A stretch of DNA of 64,000 bases. Source: Gordoniibacillus kamchatkensis. GTDB taxonomy: Bacteria; Bacillota; Bacilli; Paenibacillales; NBRC-103111. The notes under the pieces are model-generated. The model was not told the DNA's origin. It saw only the letters and a list, made by a program, of their open reading frames with translations, and did no database searches. Shown one piece after another: positions 45,278-54,689 of this stretch. Within the stretch, counting starts at the first letter, position 1. Each line of letters opens with the position of its first letter. Both the position numbers and the translations under genes were made by a program. Location: contig NZ_JXAK01000031.1 in the NCBI RefSeq assembly GCF_000829455.1, positions 18,306 through 82,305 of the forward strand, given 5' to 3'.

Positions 45278-45425
45278 ATGACGCACACCCCCTTCTTCCG
45301 CTCCATGACGAGCGTAGGAAGGGCTTTTTTATTTTGGAATAAGTCCCCCCGCACCTTCGCACACTATCCGCGTAGTGCCGCCCGCGCCTGCCGGCGCGAG
45401 CGAGCTTAGCAAGGGAGGGAACGAT

Positions 45426-45512
45426 ATGGGCCACAAACAGCAAGGCCACGCGAACCAAAACACGACCACCCGCACGTCCGACAAAAGCGACAACAAAGGG
45501 AAATCCAAATAA
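45426..45512 (+). CDS. 28-residue basic Gln/Lys/Thr-rich peptide
   Basis: MGHKQQGHANQNTTTRTSDK and a KGKSK tail, preceded by GGGAGGG at normal spacing. Its composition recalls small sporulation-related peptides. It is 13 bases before the next small gene. Coding nature is supported mainly by the ribosome binding site. Confidence 0.4.
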   Translation: MGHKQQGHANQNTTTRTSDKSDNKGKSK

Positions 45513-45525
45513 GGAGCGCTGCGCG

Positions 45526-45738
45526 ATGCTGAACAACCTGGAGAGCGACTACGATTGCGCGAACGCCGGCGCCGATTTGCACGCCTTGAAGGAGGAGCTG
45601 CAGGAGCTGCAAGCTTCCCTCGGCGCCGATCCTTCGCAGGATCAGCTGGAGCTGCGGAACCGGATCGAAAACCAAATTGCGTTCATCGAAAACAAGTGTT
45701 CCATCCCGCCCAAAGGCTCACGAACCGGCATAAAGTAA
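45526..45738 (+). CDS. Small DUF2524-like protein
   Basis: 70 residues, acidic helical N-terminus (LHALKEELQELQASLG) and CxxC-less. Resembles the small DUF2524/YtzC-like proteins of Bacilli. AAGGAG precedes the ATG. Confidence 0.55.
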   Translation: MLNNLESDYDCANAGADLHALKEELQELQASLGADPSQDQLELRNRIENQIAFIENKCSIPPKGSRTGIK

Positions 45739-45743
45739 GAAAA

Positions 45744-45813
45744 GCTTCTTTCGAAGCCTTTGCGATGATGAGCGACCTGCAAGTTTTGCGTAGCAAAACT
45801 CGCTTCGTTAGCG
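45744..45813. repeat. Repeated hairpins after the small gene
   Basis: Three consecutive hairpins: GCTTC-tttc-GAAGC (45744-45757), AGTTTTGC / GCAAAACT (45782-45800) and CGCT-tcgt-TAGCG (45801-45813). The middle and right ones correspond to the 847-879 pair in the rplN-rplX spacer. Confidence 0.6.
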
Positions 45814-45897
45814 AGGAAGCTTTTCATGCCGTAAAGAATGTTCTTCTGCTCGCTTTACCGCTTCACAGAACTTAAACATTCTTTAACGGTAAAAAAA

Positions 45898-45941
45898 GCA
45901 TCCCGACCTGGTAGCGGCGCCTAAGCCGCGGGTCGGGATGC
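45898..45941. terminator. Terminator between small gene and flotillin
   Basis: Stem GCATCCCGACC / GGTCGGGATGC. A T5 run on plus and a T7 run on minus. It ends the yuaFG operon. Confidence 0.9.
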
Positions 45942-45963
45942 TTTTTGCCGTGAACGGTTATCG

Positions 45964-47421
45964 TTATTGCTCCGCCTTCGCCGTCAAGCTCTTCATCAGC
46001 TTTTCGACATCGATGCCGGACACGCTCTTCACCATCTCCGGGGCCGTCGCCATGAGCGACGTGACGTAGTTCGAAAGGCGCGCCGCGCCTTCGCCGTGGC
46101 CGGTGTCGACGACGGTCAGCTTATCGATCGCCTTGATCGGCTCGGCTACGCGGCCGGCGAGCTCCGGCAACATTTTCACAATGATGTCCAGCACCGCCGC
46201 CTCGCCGAACTTCTCGAACGCCTCGGCCAGCTTCTGCTTCGCTTCCGCTTCGGCGAGACCGCGCAGGCGGATAACTTCCGCCTCGGCCGTACCTTTCGCT
46301 TTCTCCGCTTCGGCGACGGCAAGGCCCTCGAGCCGCTTCTGCTCGGCTTGCGCTTTCGCTTCCGCTTCGATCTTATAGCGCAGCGCGTCCGCCTCCAGCA
46401 GCTTGCGCGCTTTGTCCGCTTCCGCCGCCTGCTCCACCGCATATCGGTCGGCGTCGGCTTTTTTCTTCACTTCGGCATCGTACTGCTTCTCGCGGCGCAA
46501 AATTTCCTTCGTTTCCAGGTCGATCTCCCGCTCCTTGCGCACAAGCTCGACGCGCATTTGCTCCTCGACGACGTTTTGCTTCGAGCGCGCTTCCTGGATG
46601 GCATAGGCCTGGTCCGCTTCCGCTTTGGCCAAATCTTGCTCCTTTCTGAACGAAGCGATCTTCAGCTCCTTCTCCTTCGCCGCCTCGGCGATGTTCGTGT
46701 CGCGCAGCAGCTCCGCCTTCTGCCCCTCCTCCTCGGCGCGCGCCTTCTGCACGCGGGCGTCGCGCGTCGCCTCCGCTTCGGCGATTTCGGCGTCGCGCTT
46801 CACCGCAGCGATGCGAGGTTTGCCGAGCGCGTCGAGGTAGCCTTGCTTGTCGCGCACGTCTTTGATCGTGAACGAGACGATTTGCAGCCCCATTTTTTTC
46901 AGATCCTTGGCGGCTACGCCCTGCACCTCCTGCGCGAACCTGTCGCGGTTGCGGTACACTTCCTCGACCGTCATCGAGCCGAGAATGGCGCGCAGATGGC
47001 CTTCGAGCACTTCCTGCGCTTCGCCTTTCAGCGCTTCGATCGGCTTGCCGAGAAACTGCTCGGCAGCTGTGGCGACATCTTCGACGGAACCGCCGATTTT
47101 AATGATGGCGACGGCTTCCGAACTTACGGGTACGCCCTGCTCCGTGTATACTTCAGGCGTCGTTACGTCGAGTTTATGCGACAATAGCGATAAAAACTGA
47201 GCTTGCTGGAACACCGGCAAAATGAAGGCGCCGCCGCCCCGGACGATTTTGATGCGGCGTCCGGATTCGTCTTCGGAGACGTTGCGGCTGCCGAGGAAGG
47301 AGCCGGTTACGATCATCGCCTCGTCGGCCGAAACTGTTTTGTACCGTGCCCAGAAGGCGAGTCCGAGAATGACGATAACGCCGACAACGATACTGGGAAT
47401 GAGCAAAGCGGAAGATTCCAT
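45964..47421 (-). CDS. floT: Flotillin
   Basis: A 485-residue SPFH-domain protein: N-terminal membrane segment (LLIPSIVVGVIVILGLAF), PHB domain (residues ~30-200), a long coiled coil rich in EAEAKA repeats (~200-400) and a C-terminal oligomerisation part. It organises lipid-raft-like membrane domains in Bacillus. The gene follows the NfeD gene yuaF by 20 bases. Start chosen at MESSALL (47421). Confidence 0.95.
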   Translation of the reverse strand: MESSALLIPSIVVGVIVILGLAFWARYKTVSADEAMIVTGSFLGSRNVSEDESGRRIKIVRGGGAFILPVFQQAQFLSLLSHKLDVTTPEVYTEQGVPVSSEAVAIIKIGGSVEDVATAAEQFLGKPIEALKGEAQEVLEGHLRAILGSMTVEEVYRNRDRFAQEVQGVAAKDLKKMGLQIVSFTIKDVRDKQGYLDALGKPRIAAVKRDAEIAEAEATRDARVQKARAEEEGQKAELLRDTNIAEAAKEKELKIASFRKEQDLAKAEADQAYAIQEARSKQNVVEEQMRVELVRKEREIDLETKEILRREKQYDAEVKKKADADRYAVEQAAEADKARKLLEADALRYKIEAEAKAQAEQKRLEGLAVAEAEKAKGTAEAEVIRLRGLAEAEAKQKLAEAFEKFGEAAVLDIIVKMLPELAGRVAEPIKAIDKLTVVDTGHGEGAARLSNYVTSLMATAPEMVKSVSGIDVEKLMKSLTAKAEQ

Positions 47422-47442
47422 GAGATGCACTCTCCTTATGGG

Positions 47443-47982
47443 CTAAAGTTCGTCTCCGAGCGGAGACACGTACAGCACGCCTTCGCGCACGTCCACCACA
47501 ACGGCTTTGGCGCCTTCCGGAATCGGCGCGCCGTCGAACGAGGCGGCGATCTGGTTCGTCCGCGCGGCGCCGACCTTGAGCACGATTTCGCCGCAGCCGC
47601 CGGCGGCGGGTATCGGGACCGTAATTTCGCCGACGGCGCCGGTCAGCTCGCGGATCGAGAAGCCGGTCGAGTTTTCGCTGCGCTGCATCGGGCGTACATA
47701 GAGGAAAGCGAAGGCAACCGAGAGAGCGAGCGCGCCAAACAGCGACAGAAGCGCGACGGGAAAAGCCGGCCAGACGGTGTACCGCGTCAGCAGCAAGCCG
47801 CAGGCTCCAAACGCGGTTATGCCCCCGACGAGCGAAACCGGCTGCAGCACCGGCAGCGCATGGGCGCCGGCTGCGCCGTCAAACGCCGCGCCGAACAAGT
47901 GGCCGATCAGCTCGCCGAACAGCAGCGTGACGAGCGCGAACAAGACGCCGGTAATGAGGCAAATCCAGTAGAGAGTAACCAC
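47443..47982 (-). CDS. yuaF: NfeD-family membrane protein (YuaF)
   Basis: A 179-residue protein with ~3-4 TM segments and a C-terminal OB-fold (LTGAVGEITVPIPAAGGCGEIVL). YuaF works with flotillin. The 47982 GTG has AGGAGG upstream at long spacing. Confidence 0.88.
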   Translation of the reverse strand: MVTLYWICLITGVLFALVTLLFGELIGHLFGAAFDGAAGAHALPVLQPVSLVGGITAFGACGLLLTRYTVWPAFPVALLSLFGALALSVAFAFLYVRPMQRSENSTGFSIRELTGAVGEITVPIPAAGGCGEIVLKVGAARTNQIAASFDGAPIPEGAKAVVVDVREGVLYVSPLGDEL

Positions 47983-48166
47983 TCGAGCGCTTGCACCTCC
48001 TCCTTCAGACTTCCGGTTTCAAACAAAGTGTAACGGTTGAATCTTATCTTCTATACGTGAAGCAGGCGGATAATGTTTCAGAACGCGCAAGCAGTGGCGG
48101 CGGGTACTTCTAGGCGGCATGTATAAAATTCACTTTGATTCAAATGCTTAAATTGAGGTGATGAAA

Positions 48167-48313
48167 ATGGCAAAATTCGATCCGTACACAAACGAAGAGA
48201 TCGTGTCCCCGGAAGACGACGCCATTCAGGAGACGGAAACGCCGGAGGACGAAGAAGAGGACCACTGGTTTTTCAAACATTTTCAATATGGGCCGATCAA
48301 TTGGTGGATTTAG
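48167..48313 (+). CDS. 48-residue acidic protein with Trp-rich end
   Basis: MAKFDPYTNEEIVSPEDD, then EDEEEDHWFFKHFQYG and INWWI. ATG 48167 has GAGG eight bases upstream; the ATG six bases earlier is too close. Family unknown. Confidence 0.5.
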   Translation: MAKFDPYTNEEIVSPEDDAIQETETPEDEEEDHWFFKHFQYGPINWWI

Positions 48314-48732
48314 GGGTGAAGGAACGAAAACGGCCGGATTGTCTCGCACTGAATCCGGCCCCTGGCCGCAAACGGTCGCTTCTAACGGATGAAATACAGC
48401 CCGTGTTCGATAAACTGAGACTTTTTGGACGCTGATTTTGAGCCGGAATAAAAAAATTAGCCGGAAGCGACTCGAAGGTCGCTCCGTGAGCGAATTTTCG
48501 TCGCTATTCATGGAACAATCGGTCCTTGTGCATCCATTCCGTCAATTCGGTGCCTAATAACGCCCCGCAAGACGCTGTACAGCGAACCTGTTCCTAAACT
48601 GGATAGCCCTGCTTACCGGAACAAATCCCGTCTACTTGTCTAAAAAGCCTTTTCGCTTCCGCGCTTTCCCATATTTCATAGAAAAAAAAACTTTCCGCCG
48701 ACTGTGCCGGGGGAAAGTTTTTGCATGCAGCG
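48314..48732. other. Intergenic region with hairpins and terminator
   Basis: 419 bases without a supported gene. A GGCCGGATT / AATCCGGCC hairpin (about 48331-48360) and a GCGAC / GTCGC hairpin (about 48467-48485) are present. AACTTTCC / GGAAAGTT with a minus-strand T-run (48689-48719) is the terminator of the Hsp20 gene. Confidence 0.7.
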
Positions 48733-49167
48733 TTATTTTTTGCGGCTGAAATCGATCCGGTGCCACTCGTCGCCCGCGTCGTCTTTGCGCTTGTCGAGCA
48801 CGATCGTCACCAGCCCGTCGTCGTACCGGACCGCGGACGGCTTCCGTTCGACCGGAGCGGGCAGCGGGACGATTTTCGTAAACTGCTCATCGCGCCGTTC
48901 GCTGTAGGTTCGTCCGTAATCGCTCCGCGCCGACTGGTCGATATGCAGCTGGCCCCGCAGCACCAGATTGTGATCGATGACGCGCACCGCCCACTGGTGC
49001 CTGCTTGCCGCATTCATGAGGCCAGGGGCTTCGATGACGACCTTGACTTTATCCCCCGTGTCGTATACGTCCACACGCGGGCCGCTGTTCCACAGCGCAT
49101 GCACCTGCTGGAAAAATTGATCGCCGGACTGCAGCCATTGCTTCATCCGCTCCAATCCTTCGAACAT
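48733..49167 (-). CDS. Hsp20/alpha-crystallin-like protein
   Basis: A 144-residue protein with an alpha-crystallin-like beta core (VDVYDTGDKVKVVIEAPGL, NLVLRGQL, TKIVPLPAPVERKPSAVRYDDGLVTIVL). Related to small heat shock/spore-associated proteins. The ATG at 49167 has GAGGTG nine bases upstream. Confidence 0.8.
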   Translation of the reverse strand: MFEGLERMKQWLQSGDQFFQQVHALWNSGPRVDVYDTGDKVKVVIEAPGLMNAASRHQWAVRVIDHNLVLRGQLHIDQSARSDYGRTYSERRDEQFTKIVPLPAPVERKPSAVRYDDGLVTIVLDKRKDDAGDEWHRIDFSRKK

Positions 49168-49330
49168 GGCAAGTTTCACCTCATTGTCGGGTATGTGATC
49201 TGATATACACATACGCCGGCAAAGGCCTATTGGTGTGGGCGGGAGCGGAGACTAAGCGGCTGCGCAAAACAAAGCACGGGCCCGGAACGGAAAGCTCTGC
49301 CCCTCTGCCACTTGAGGCGTCAGGCGGTGC

Positions 49331-50128
49331 TCATTCGATGATCACGGCATACACTTTGCCCGGGCCGTGCACGCCGATCGTCAGGTCGTTCTCGATATCG
49401 GCGCTGCGGCTCGGTCCGGTGACGAAATTGATGGACGAAGGCAGCGAAGGCGCGTCCGGGAACCGCCTGCGAATGAGCTCGAACGCTTCGCCGAGCCGGG
49501 TGACGAGTTGGTCGGCGCGGAACACGGCGAACAGAATGTCCGTCACCAGCGAGACGGAACGGCCTTGGCCGCCGCGAGCGAGCAGAGCGAGCGTACCTGT
49601 GTTGGCGATGGCACAGTCCGGCCAGACGAGGCCGAGCTGCGCCCGCTCCGTCATCCGCAAAAGCGGCGAGCGGTTCGCCCACATGGGACCGCCGGGCGAA
49701 GCTGCGGCATCGCGGGCCGCTCCCTCCGGATCGTCCTCGCGTTCGCGCCACGGCACCGTTTCGATGCCTGCGGCAGCGAGCGTTTCGTCCAGCCCGAGCG
49801 CCTCGAGGCCGTCGTGATCCCAGCGAGCGATGCGGGTGACGCCGTGTTCCGCGGCGATTTGCCGCAGCCAGGCGCCGATCGCTTGCGGCGCTTCGGCCTC
49901 CTTGACGACGAGCGCCTGACCCTTCAATGCGGACCAGCTTTCGAGGAACAATTGCACGTTGTCGCTCATGCCAAGCTTGACTACGGCGTAATGCTCCGGC
50001 ACGCCGCGCACGTCGCGCTGCGGCGCCGAGGCAAGCGGCTCGCCGCGGCCAAGCCGGTTCGCGATGCGGCGCATGAACGCCTCGCGGCCGTTAATGCTGC
50101 CTTGCAGCATTGTATGCTTATCCATCAT
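49331..50128 (-). CDS. lutC: L-lactate utilization protein LutC
   Basis: A 265-residue LUD-domain protein, part of the LutABC complex that oxidises L-lactate to pyruvate. Key blocks are TVPWRE, GLVWPDCAIANTGTLAL and GPSRSADIENDLTIGVHGP. The start overlaps the lutB stop. Confidence 0.93.
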   Translation of the reverse strand: MMDKHTMLQGSINGREAFMRRIANRLGRGEPLASAPQRDVRGVPEHYAVVKLGMSDNVQLFLESWSALKGQALVVKEAEAPQAIGAWLRQIAAEHGVTRIARWDHDGLEALGLDETLAAAGIETVPWREREDDPEGAARDAAASPGGPMWANRSPLLRMTERAQLGLVWPDCAIANTGTLALLARGGQGRSVSLVTDILFAVFRADQLVTRLGEAFELIRRRFPDAPSLPSSINFVTGPSRSADIENDLTIGVHGPGKVYAVIIE

Positions 50129-51643
50129 GCTTGATCCGCCCCTTTTCGACTTGCTGCCCCGCAGCTTTCGCCGCCTTCGTCTGCGGCGCCGCCTGCAGCT
50201 CCCGCTGCAGCGCCTCCCAACGGTCGCGGAACGACTGCTTCGGCTTCATCGGGAACAGGCGCGACTGCGTCCAGCCGGCTCCCGGCCCCGGCAGCCGTCT
50301 TATCGCACCGCCGCGCGCGAATGGCTTCAGGCCGAAATAGGCCGATTTTGCCGCCATTCGGTACAGCTTCACGCTGCCGAACGTCGTGGCGTACACTTTG
50401 AATGCCAGCTTTTCCAGTGGCGGCGCGTAGCCCATTTTCACTTTGCGGTGGCGCAGGTGCACGAGCATGTCGTGCAGCGGGATTTTGACCGGGCATGCTT
50501 CGTAGCACGCTCCGCACAAGCTTGATGCATAGGCGAGCTGCCCGGCTTCCTTCATGTCCTGCTTCAGCAGCGGCGTCAAGACGGCGCCGATCGGCCCGCT
50601 GTACACGCTGCCGTACGTATGGCCGCCGACTTGCTTATAAACCGGGCACACGTTCAGGCACGCCGCGCAGCGAATGCAGTTCAGCACTTCCTGGAACATC
50701 GGGTCGCCGAGCTGCGCCGACCGCCCGTTGTCGAGCACGATGACGTGCAGCTCCTCGGGTCCGTCCAAATCTTCCGGCCGCCGCGGGCCCGTAATCAAGG
50801 ACGTATATACCGTCAGCTTCTGTCCTGTAGCGCTGCGTGCCAGCATATTCAGCACGACCTCGAGGTCCTCCAGCGTCGGTACAAGCCGCTCCATGCCCAT
50901 AATGACGACATGCGTTTTCGGCAGCGTCGACACCATCCGGCCGTTGCTTCATTCGAGACGAGCGTAATCGAACCGGTCTCCGCCACGCCGAAGTTGCAGC
51001 CCGTAAGGCCGATGTCCGCCTCCAGAAAATATTGCCGCAGCTTGCGCTTGGCGTACGCCGCCAGCACCTGCGTCTGCGGCTCCATCGGCTCGCCGCCGTC
51101 GGCGGTAAACAGGTCGGCGATCTGCTGCTTGTTTTTGTGAATTGCCGGAATAATGAGGTGCGACGGCGTCTCCCTGGCCAGCTGCAAAATGTACTCGCCA
51201 AGGTCGGTTTCTATCGCCTCGATGCCGAGCTCCTCCAGCCGGTGATTGAGATGCATCTCTTCGGACACCATCGATTTGCCTTTGGCGACGAGCTTCGCCT
51301 TTTTCGCTTCGGCGATAGCGATGAACTGCCGCACCGCTTCTTCCGCGGAGGCGCAAAAATGGACATGCCCTCCCGCCCGGGCGACGTTGTCGGAAAACTG
51401 CGTCAAATAGTAGTCGAGGTGCGCGATCGTATGCGAGCGAATGGCTTTGGCCCGCTCGCGCCAAGTTTCCCAATGGCCGATATCGGCGATAGCGCTTAGC
51501 CTGCTGTTTTTCAGCTTCTCTGTCGTGAACTTGACGGCCTTGCGCAAAAACTCGTCGGCCAGGGCCCGCTCCGTCCGTTTCTTCAGCCCGCTGCCGATCG
51601 GCTCCAGCTCGGGATCGGCCATGCTATACGCGGTTTCGCTCAC
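50118..51643 (-). CDS. lutB: L-lactate utilization iron-sulfur protein LutB (frameshift)
   Basis: LUD domain plus two 4Fe-4S clusters. The first frame (50940-51643) covers the LUD part (IGLTGCNFGVAETGSITLVSNEA). One base is missing near 50940 and the rest (MVSTLPKTHVVIMGMERLVPT, CIRCAACLNVCPVYK, CGACYEACPVKIPLHD) runs to 50118. Sum ~508 residues. The GTG at 51643 has GGAG upstream. Likely a sequencing error. Confidence 0.92.
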
Positions 51644-52370
51644 GCCTGTTCACTCCTTCCTCCAGCAGCTGAACGAGGTGCATGACGCGGATCGGCCGGC
51701 CTTCCTTGTTCAGCCTGCCTTCGATATTCATCAGGCAGCCCATGTCCATCCCGACCAAAACGTCCGCCCCGGTTGAAACCACATTGTTTGCTTTGTCGCA
51801 TATCATCGCTTCCGACATGTCGGCCATTTTCACCGCGAAAGTACCCCCGAAGCCGCAGCAATCTTCCTTATGCGGCAGCTCCACAAGCTCCAGGCCGCGC
51901 ACTCCTTTCAGCAGCGCCGCCGGCTCGTCCTTGATGCCGAGCAGCCGCGAGCCGTGGCATGAAGGATGGTACGTAGCCTTCGCAGGGAATTCCGCATCGA
52001 GATCGGTTACGCCGAGCACGTTCACCATAAACTGCGAAAACTCGTACGTCTTGGCGATGAACGCTTCCGCCTTCGCCGCCCATTCCGGCTCGTTCCGGAA
52101 CAAATGCGGATAATAATGGTGAATCATGCCGTTGCACGAGCCAGACGGCGAGACGACGTAGTCGCTGTGCTCGAAAGCGCGGATTAGCCGCCGCGCCACC
52201 TCGCGCGCCTCGTCCTGATAGCCGCTGTTGAACGCCGGCTGCCCGCAGCACGTCTGGCCCTCCGGAAAATCGACCTCGCAGCCGTACCGGTGCAGCAGCC
52301 GCACCATGCTCTCCCCGACCTCGGGGTAAAACATGTCGGCCAAACACGTAATGAATAGCGATACTGTCAA
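51624..52370 (-). CDS. lutA: L-lactate utilization protein LutA
   Basis: A 248-residue CCG-domain protein with TCCGQPAFNSG and EDCCGFGGTFAVK, which bind Fe-S clusters. Start at TTG 52370 with AGGAGG nine bases upstream. The first gene of the lutABC operon. Overlaps lutB by 20 bases. Confidence 0.94.
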   Translation of the reverse strand: MTVSLFITCLADMFYPEVGESMVRLLHRYGCEVDFPEGQTCCGQPAFNSGYQDEAREVARRLIRAFEHSDYVVSPSGSCNGMIHHYYPHLFRNEPEWAAKAEAFIAKTYEFSQFMVNVLGVTDLDAEFPAKATYHPSCHGSRLLGIKDEPAALLKGVRGLELVELPHKEDCCGFGGTFAVKMADMSEAMICDKANNVVSTGADVLVGMDMGCLMNIEGRLNKEGRPIRVMHLVQLLEEGVNRRERNRV

Positions 52371-52396
52371 AGGGGTTCGCCTCCTAAAATGATCCT

Positions 52397-52416
52397 GTTA
52401 TCAGGTTATCAGATAA
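52397..52416. promoter_or_regulatory. Candidate LutR operator
   Basis: TTATCAGATAA (52406-52416) is a perfect 11-base palindrome and overlaps another TTATCAGG repeat, ~30 bases before the lutA start. It is positioned as an operator for the GntR-family gene upstream. Confidence 0.5.
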
Positions 52417-52562
52417 GTTGAATGTTGGGAAGCCCCTTTTCCGCGAACACGGCCGCTCCGCGAATGCGAATGCGAGAGGAAGCGGCATGCGCCGTCTTAG
52501 GGCGGGCGCGTTTATCGCAGCGGAACCGGGCGATTCTATGAGCGGCTAATGCTTATGACGCA

Positions 52563-52789
52563 GCAAGAGGAACCGGCTTACGCCGTCCGTTAGGACGAGC
52601 GCGTTTCCCGGCTTTAAGCTGGCTGAGAGACGCCCCGCACATTGGCTTGCCGCTACTCTCCCAGCTTAACGCCGATGCGATAAGCTGGCTGTGCGACGCC
52701 TGCCCGTTGCTCGCCGTTTACTCCTCCAGCTTAACGCCTAGTGGCGGAATCAGCCTGAGTATAGGCGATGCTTATACTTTCTGCTGGAG
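52563..52789. repeat. Long intergenic repeat element, copy A
   Basis: A ~227-base element that is clearly similar to copy B (55963-56250). Both begin AGCAAGAGGA, include GCGTTTCCCGGC, contain 2-3 units of ~66 bases bounded by TTAAGCTGGCTG and CCAGCTTAACGCC, and end GTATAGGCG-n-GCTTATAC. The element lies between lutA and lutR and its end supplies the lutR stop codon (TAA in GTATAAGC on the minus strand). Confidence 0.8.
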
Positions 52790-53502
52790 CAAAAAAGGCT
52801 CCAACATCCGCTCCACATGAAGCAAATGATCGCGCATCGCCTGCTGCGCCGCTTCCGGAGAGCCGTCCCGCACCGCGCAGTAAATCGCGCTATGCTCCAT
52901 CCACAGCTGCTTCGAGACCGCTTTGTCGGCGTACATCTGCAGCCGTCTCGTTTCGCGGATCGCAAGCTCCATCTGGCCGGATATCGACTCGAGCAGCCGC
53001 ATCATAATCGAGTTGTGCGTTGCCGCCGCGAGCGTCCGGTGAAACTCGACGTCGGCCCGTTCTCCTTCTTCTTCGTTGCCGAGGTTCGCCTCCATCGTCT
53101 TCAGCACGCGCTCGAACGAGGCAGATCGGCTTCCGTCCGCTTGGCCGCAGCGATGCCGGCGTTCGCCGTCTCCAGCGCCTTGCGCGCTTCCAGCAGCTCC
53201 AGCACCGACTCCTTGCTGAGCAGCAGCGTTGCCAATTTCGGCAGCTGCACGTCGCCAGGCTCAACCTTGCGCACGTAGCTCCCTTCGCCCTGATGAATGT
53301 CCAGCAGCCCTTTGGCTTTTAACGCGCTCAGCGCTTCACGAATCGTGGAGCGTCCGACTTGGTACGACTCGGACAGCTCTTTCGTCGACGGCAGCTTGTC
53401 CCCGGGCTTCAGGACGCCGCCGGCAATTTGTTCTTCCAAATGCGCGGCAATTTTTTCGTAAATTTTGCGGTTTTCGAATTTTGGATATTCCATCAAAGCC
53501 AT
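52772..53502 (-). CDS. lutR: GntR-family (FadR-type) regulator of lut (frameshift)
   Basis: HTH (YEKIAAHLEEQIAGGVLKPG, SYQVGRSTIREALSALKAKGLL) then a FCD domain (VEFHRTLAAATHNSIMMRLLES, MRDHLLHVERML). A base is missing near 53125 (GATCTG(G)CCTCG), so the second half is in another frame. About 243 residues. It lies upstream of lutABC, so a lactate-responsive repressor is inferred. Confidence 0.88.
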
Positions 53503-53521
53503 GACCTCATACTTTCTCCCG

Positions 53522-53764
53522 TTACAAATGCGGATATTTGCGTTCCGTATAGGAAGCGAACCAGCCCGTCAGCAGCAGCGTCACGGCAATGTCGTCGAAC
53601 GGCAGGCCCGGCAGCGCATCCGGCAGCACCCAATAAAGGAGCACGGGTACGACAAACAGCAGCTTCACGCGGAGCGGCACTTGCGGCGACCGGATGATGC
53701 GCCACACGCGAGCGACGGCCCGTCCCCATCTGCGCAGCGACCACCACCGCACCGTTTTGAACAT
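53522..53764 (-). CDS. DUF1232/YkvA-like membrane protein
   Basis: 80 residues with a hydrophobic segment KLLFVVPVLLYWVLPDALPG and PFDDIAVTLLLTGWFASY. The short DUF1232-like pattern (DALPGLPFDD) is visible. Function unknown. The ATG at 53764 has GGAGG upstream. Confidence 0.7.
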   Translation of the reverse strand: MFKTVRWWSLRRWGRAVARVWRIIRSPQVPLRVKLLFVVPVLLYWVLPDALPGLPFDDIAVTLLLTGWFASYTERKYPHL

Positions 53765-53855
53765 TCGCGTTCCCTCCTTATTGCGGGCAAGAAGTGTATC
53801 CGTAGTATAGGCTTCCGGGAGCGACGGTAAACTTGGCGCGTGCCGGGCTGCTGTT

Positions 53856-54007
53856 CATGCGTGTTGCTTGGTTAAATGCATGCTTCGGTTGATCTTCATG
53901 CGTGTTGCTTGGTTCTGGCTTGCTTCGGTTGTCCCGCATGCGTGTTGCTTCGGTTGCTTGCTTGCTTCGGTTGTCTCTCATGCGTGTTGCTTGGTTCTTG
54001 CTTGCTA
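53856..54007. repeat. Tandem repeat of ~41 bases
   Basis: Four copies starting at about 53856, 53897, 53937 and 53979, each beginning CATGCGTGTTGCTT, with periods of 40-42 bases and partial divergence. GCTTCGGTTG words recur inside. No coding support in either strand. Confidence 0.85.
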
Positions 54008-54620
54008 AAGCTACGGTTCAGGCTATCATTCAGTCCTTATCGTTCGACAATCGCCGTCGCAAATCCTGCCTCCGCCCGGTTTTGCCTGCAAATCGCATGA
54101 ATATCCCAAATGCAGGGGGAATCCGGCTCGCAGTTCCGAGTCGACGTGATCTAGGAAGTTACCCAAGCGCCCAACCGCATATCCGTTCGACATTGCGGTG
54201 AAATAACGAACATGTTCGTTAGTTAGCGACTTTCATGACGGATCCGGAGCCGGTTTTATGGGGAAAAGACGATCAGCGACTGAAAATTCCATGCAGAGAG
54301 AACAAACGTCTTAGCTAGCGAATGTCAGGGCTTTAAACGCCGTTATTCGTCGTTTCATTCCCAATCAGCGCCCCCCAAGTCGTTGAATTAAGAACCTTGG
54401 ACTTTGTGAAGATTGCTCCTGTCCGGCCCCATCGTCTTCTGTTTCACCATCGTACAGAGGCGAGGCCTTCCTTGCAACCTCATGCAACAACACCATGCCG
54501 GCCCCAAGAGCATATCCGGCTCCATAATAAGAAGCTCGCCCACCAAACCCCGCCCTGCAGCCGGCGCTCGCTCTGCCCAATAAAAGACAAGCGAGTTGCC
54601 CGATGAATACAATTTTCAAA
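54008..54620. other. Non-coding stretch without a supported gene
   Basis: About 610 bases. A 16-base perfect palindrome AACGAACATGTTCGTT lies at 54207-54222. It resembles a regulator operator but stands far from any gene. The reading frames here lack ribosome binding sites or recognisable motifs. No RNA gene seen. Confidence 0.6.
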
Positions 54621-54663
54621 AAAGACCGGTCTGCACAGCCTCGAGGCGGCAGACCGGTCTTTT
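54621..54663. terminator. Terminator of the small Cys protein gene
   Basis: 13-bp stem with AAAGACCGGTCTG / CAGACCGGTCTTT and T-runs on both sides. Confidence 0.88.
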
Positions 54664-54689
54664 TGCCGCGCTGCTTGCGGCCTTGCCCT

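Noticed and set aside
48314..48732. A tRNA or small RNA gene
   Set aside because: No cloverleaf or conserved RNA core; only simple hairpins and a terminator.
53856..54007. CRISPR array
   Set aside because: Direct tandem copies without unique spacers.
54207..54222. AACGAACATGTTCGTT palindrome as a LexA box
   Set aside because: The spacing between the half sites is two bases shorter than the Bacillus LexA/DinR box (CGAAC-N4-GTTCG), and there is no gene next to it.
54365..54619. Reading frame KIVFIGQLACLLLGRASAG on the minus strand
   Set aside because: Starts at a TTG next to a terminator, no ribosome binding site and no recognised family.
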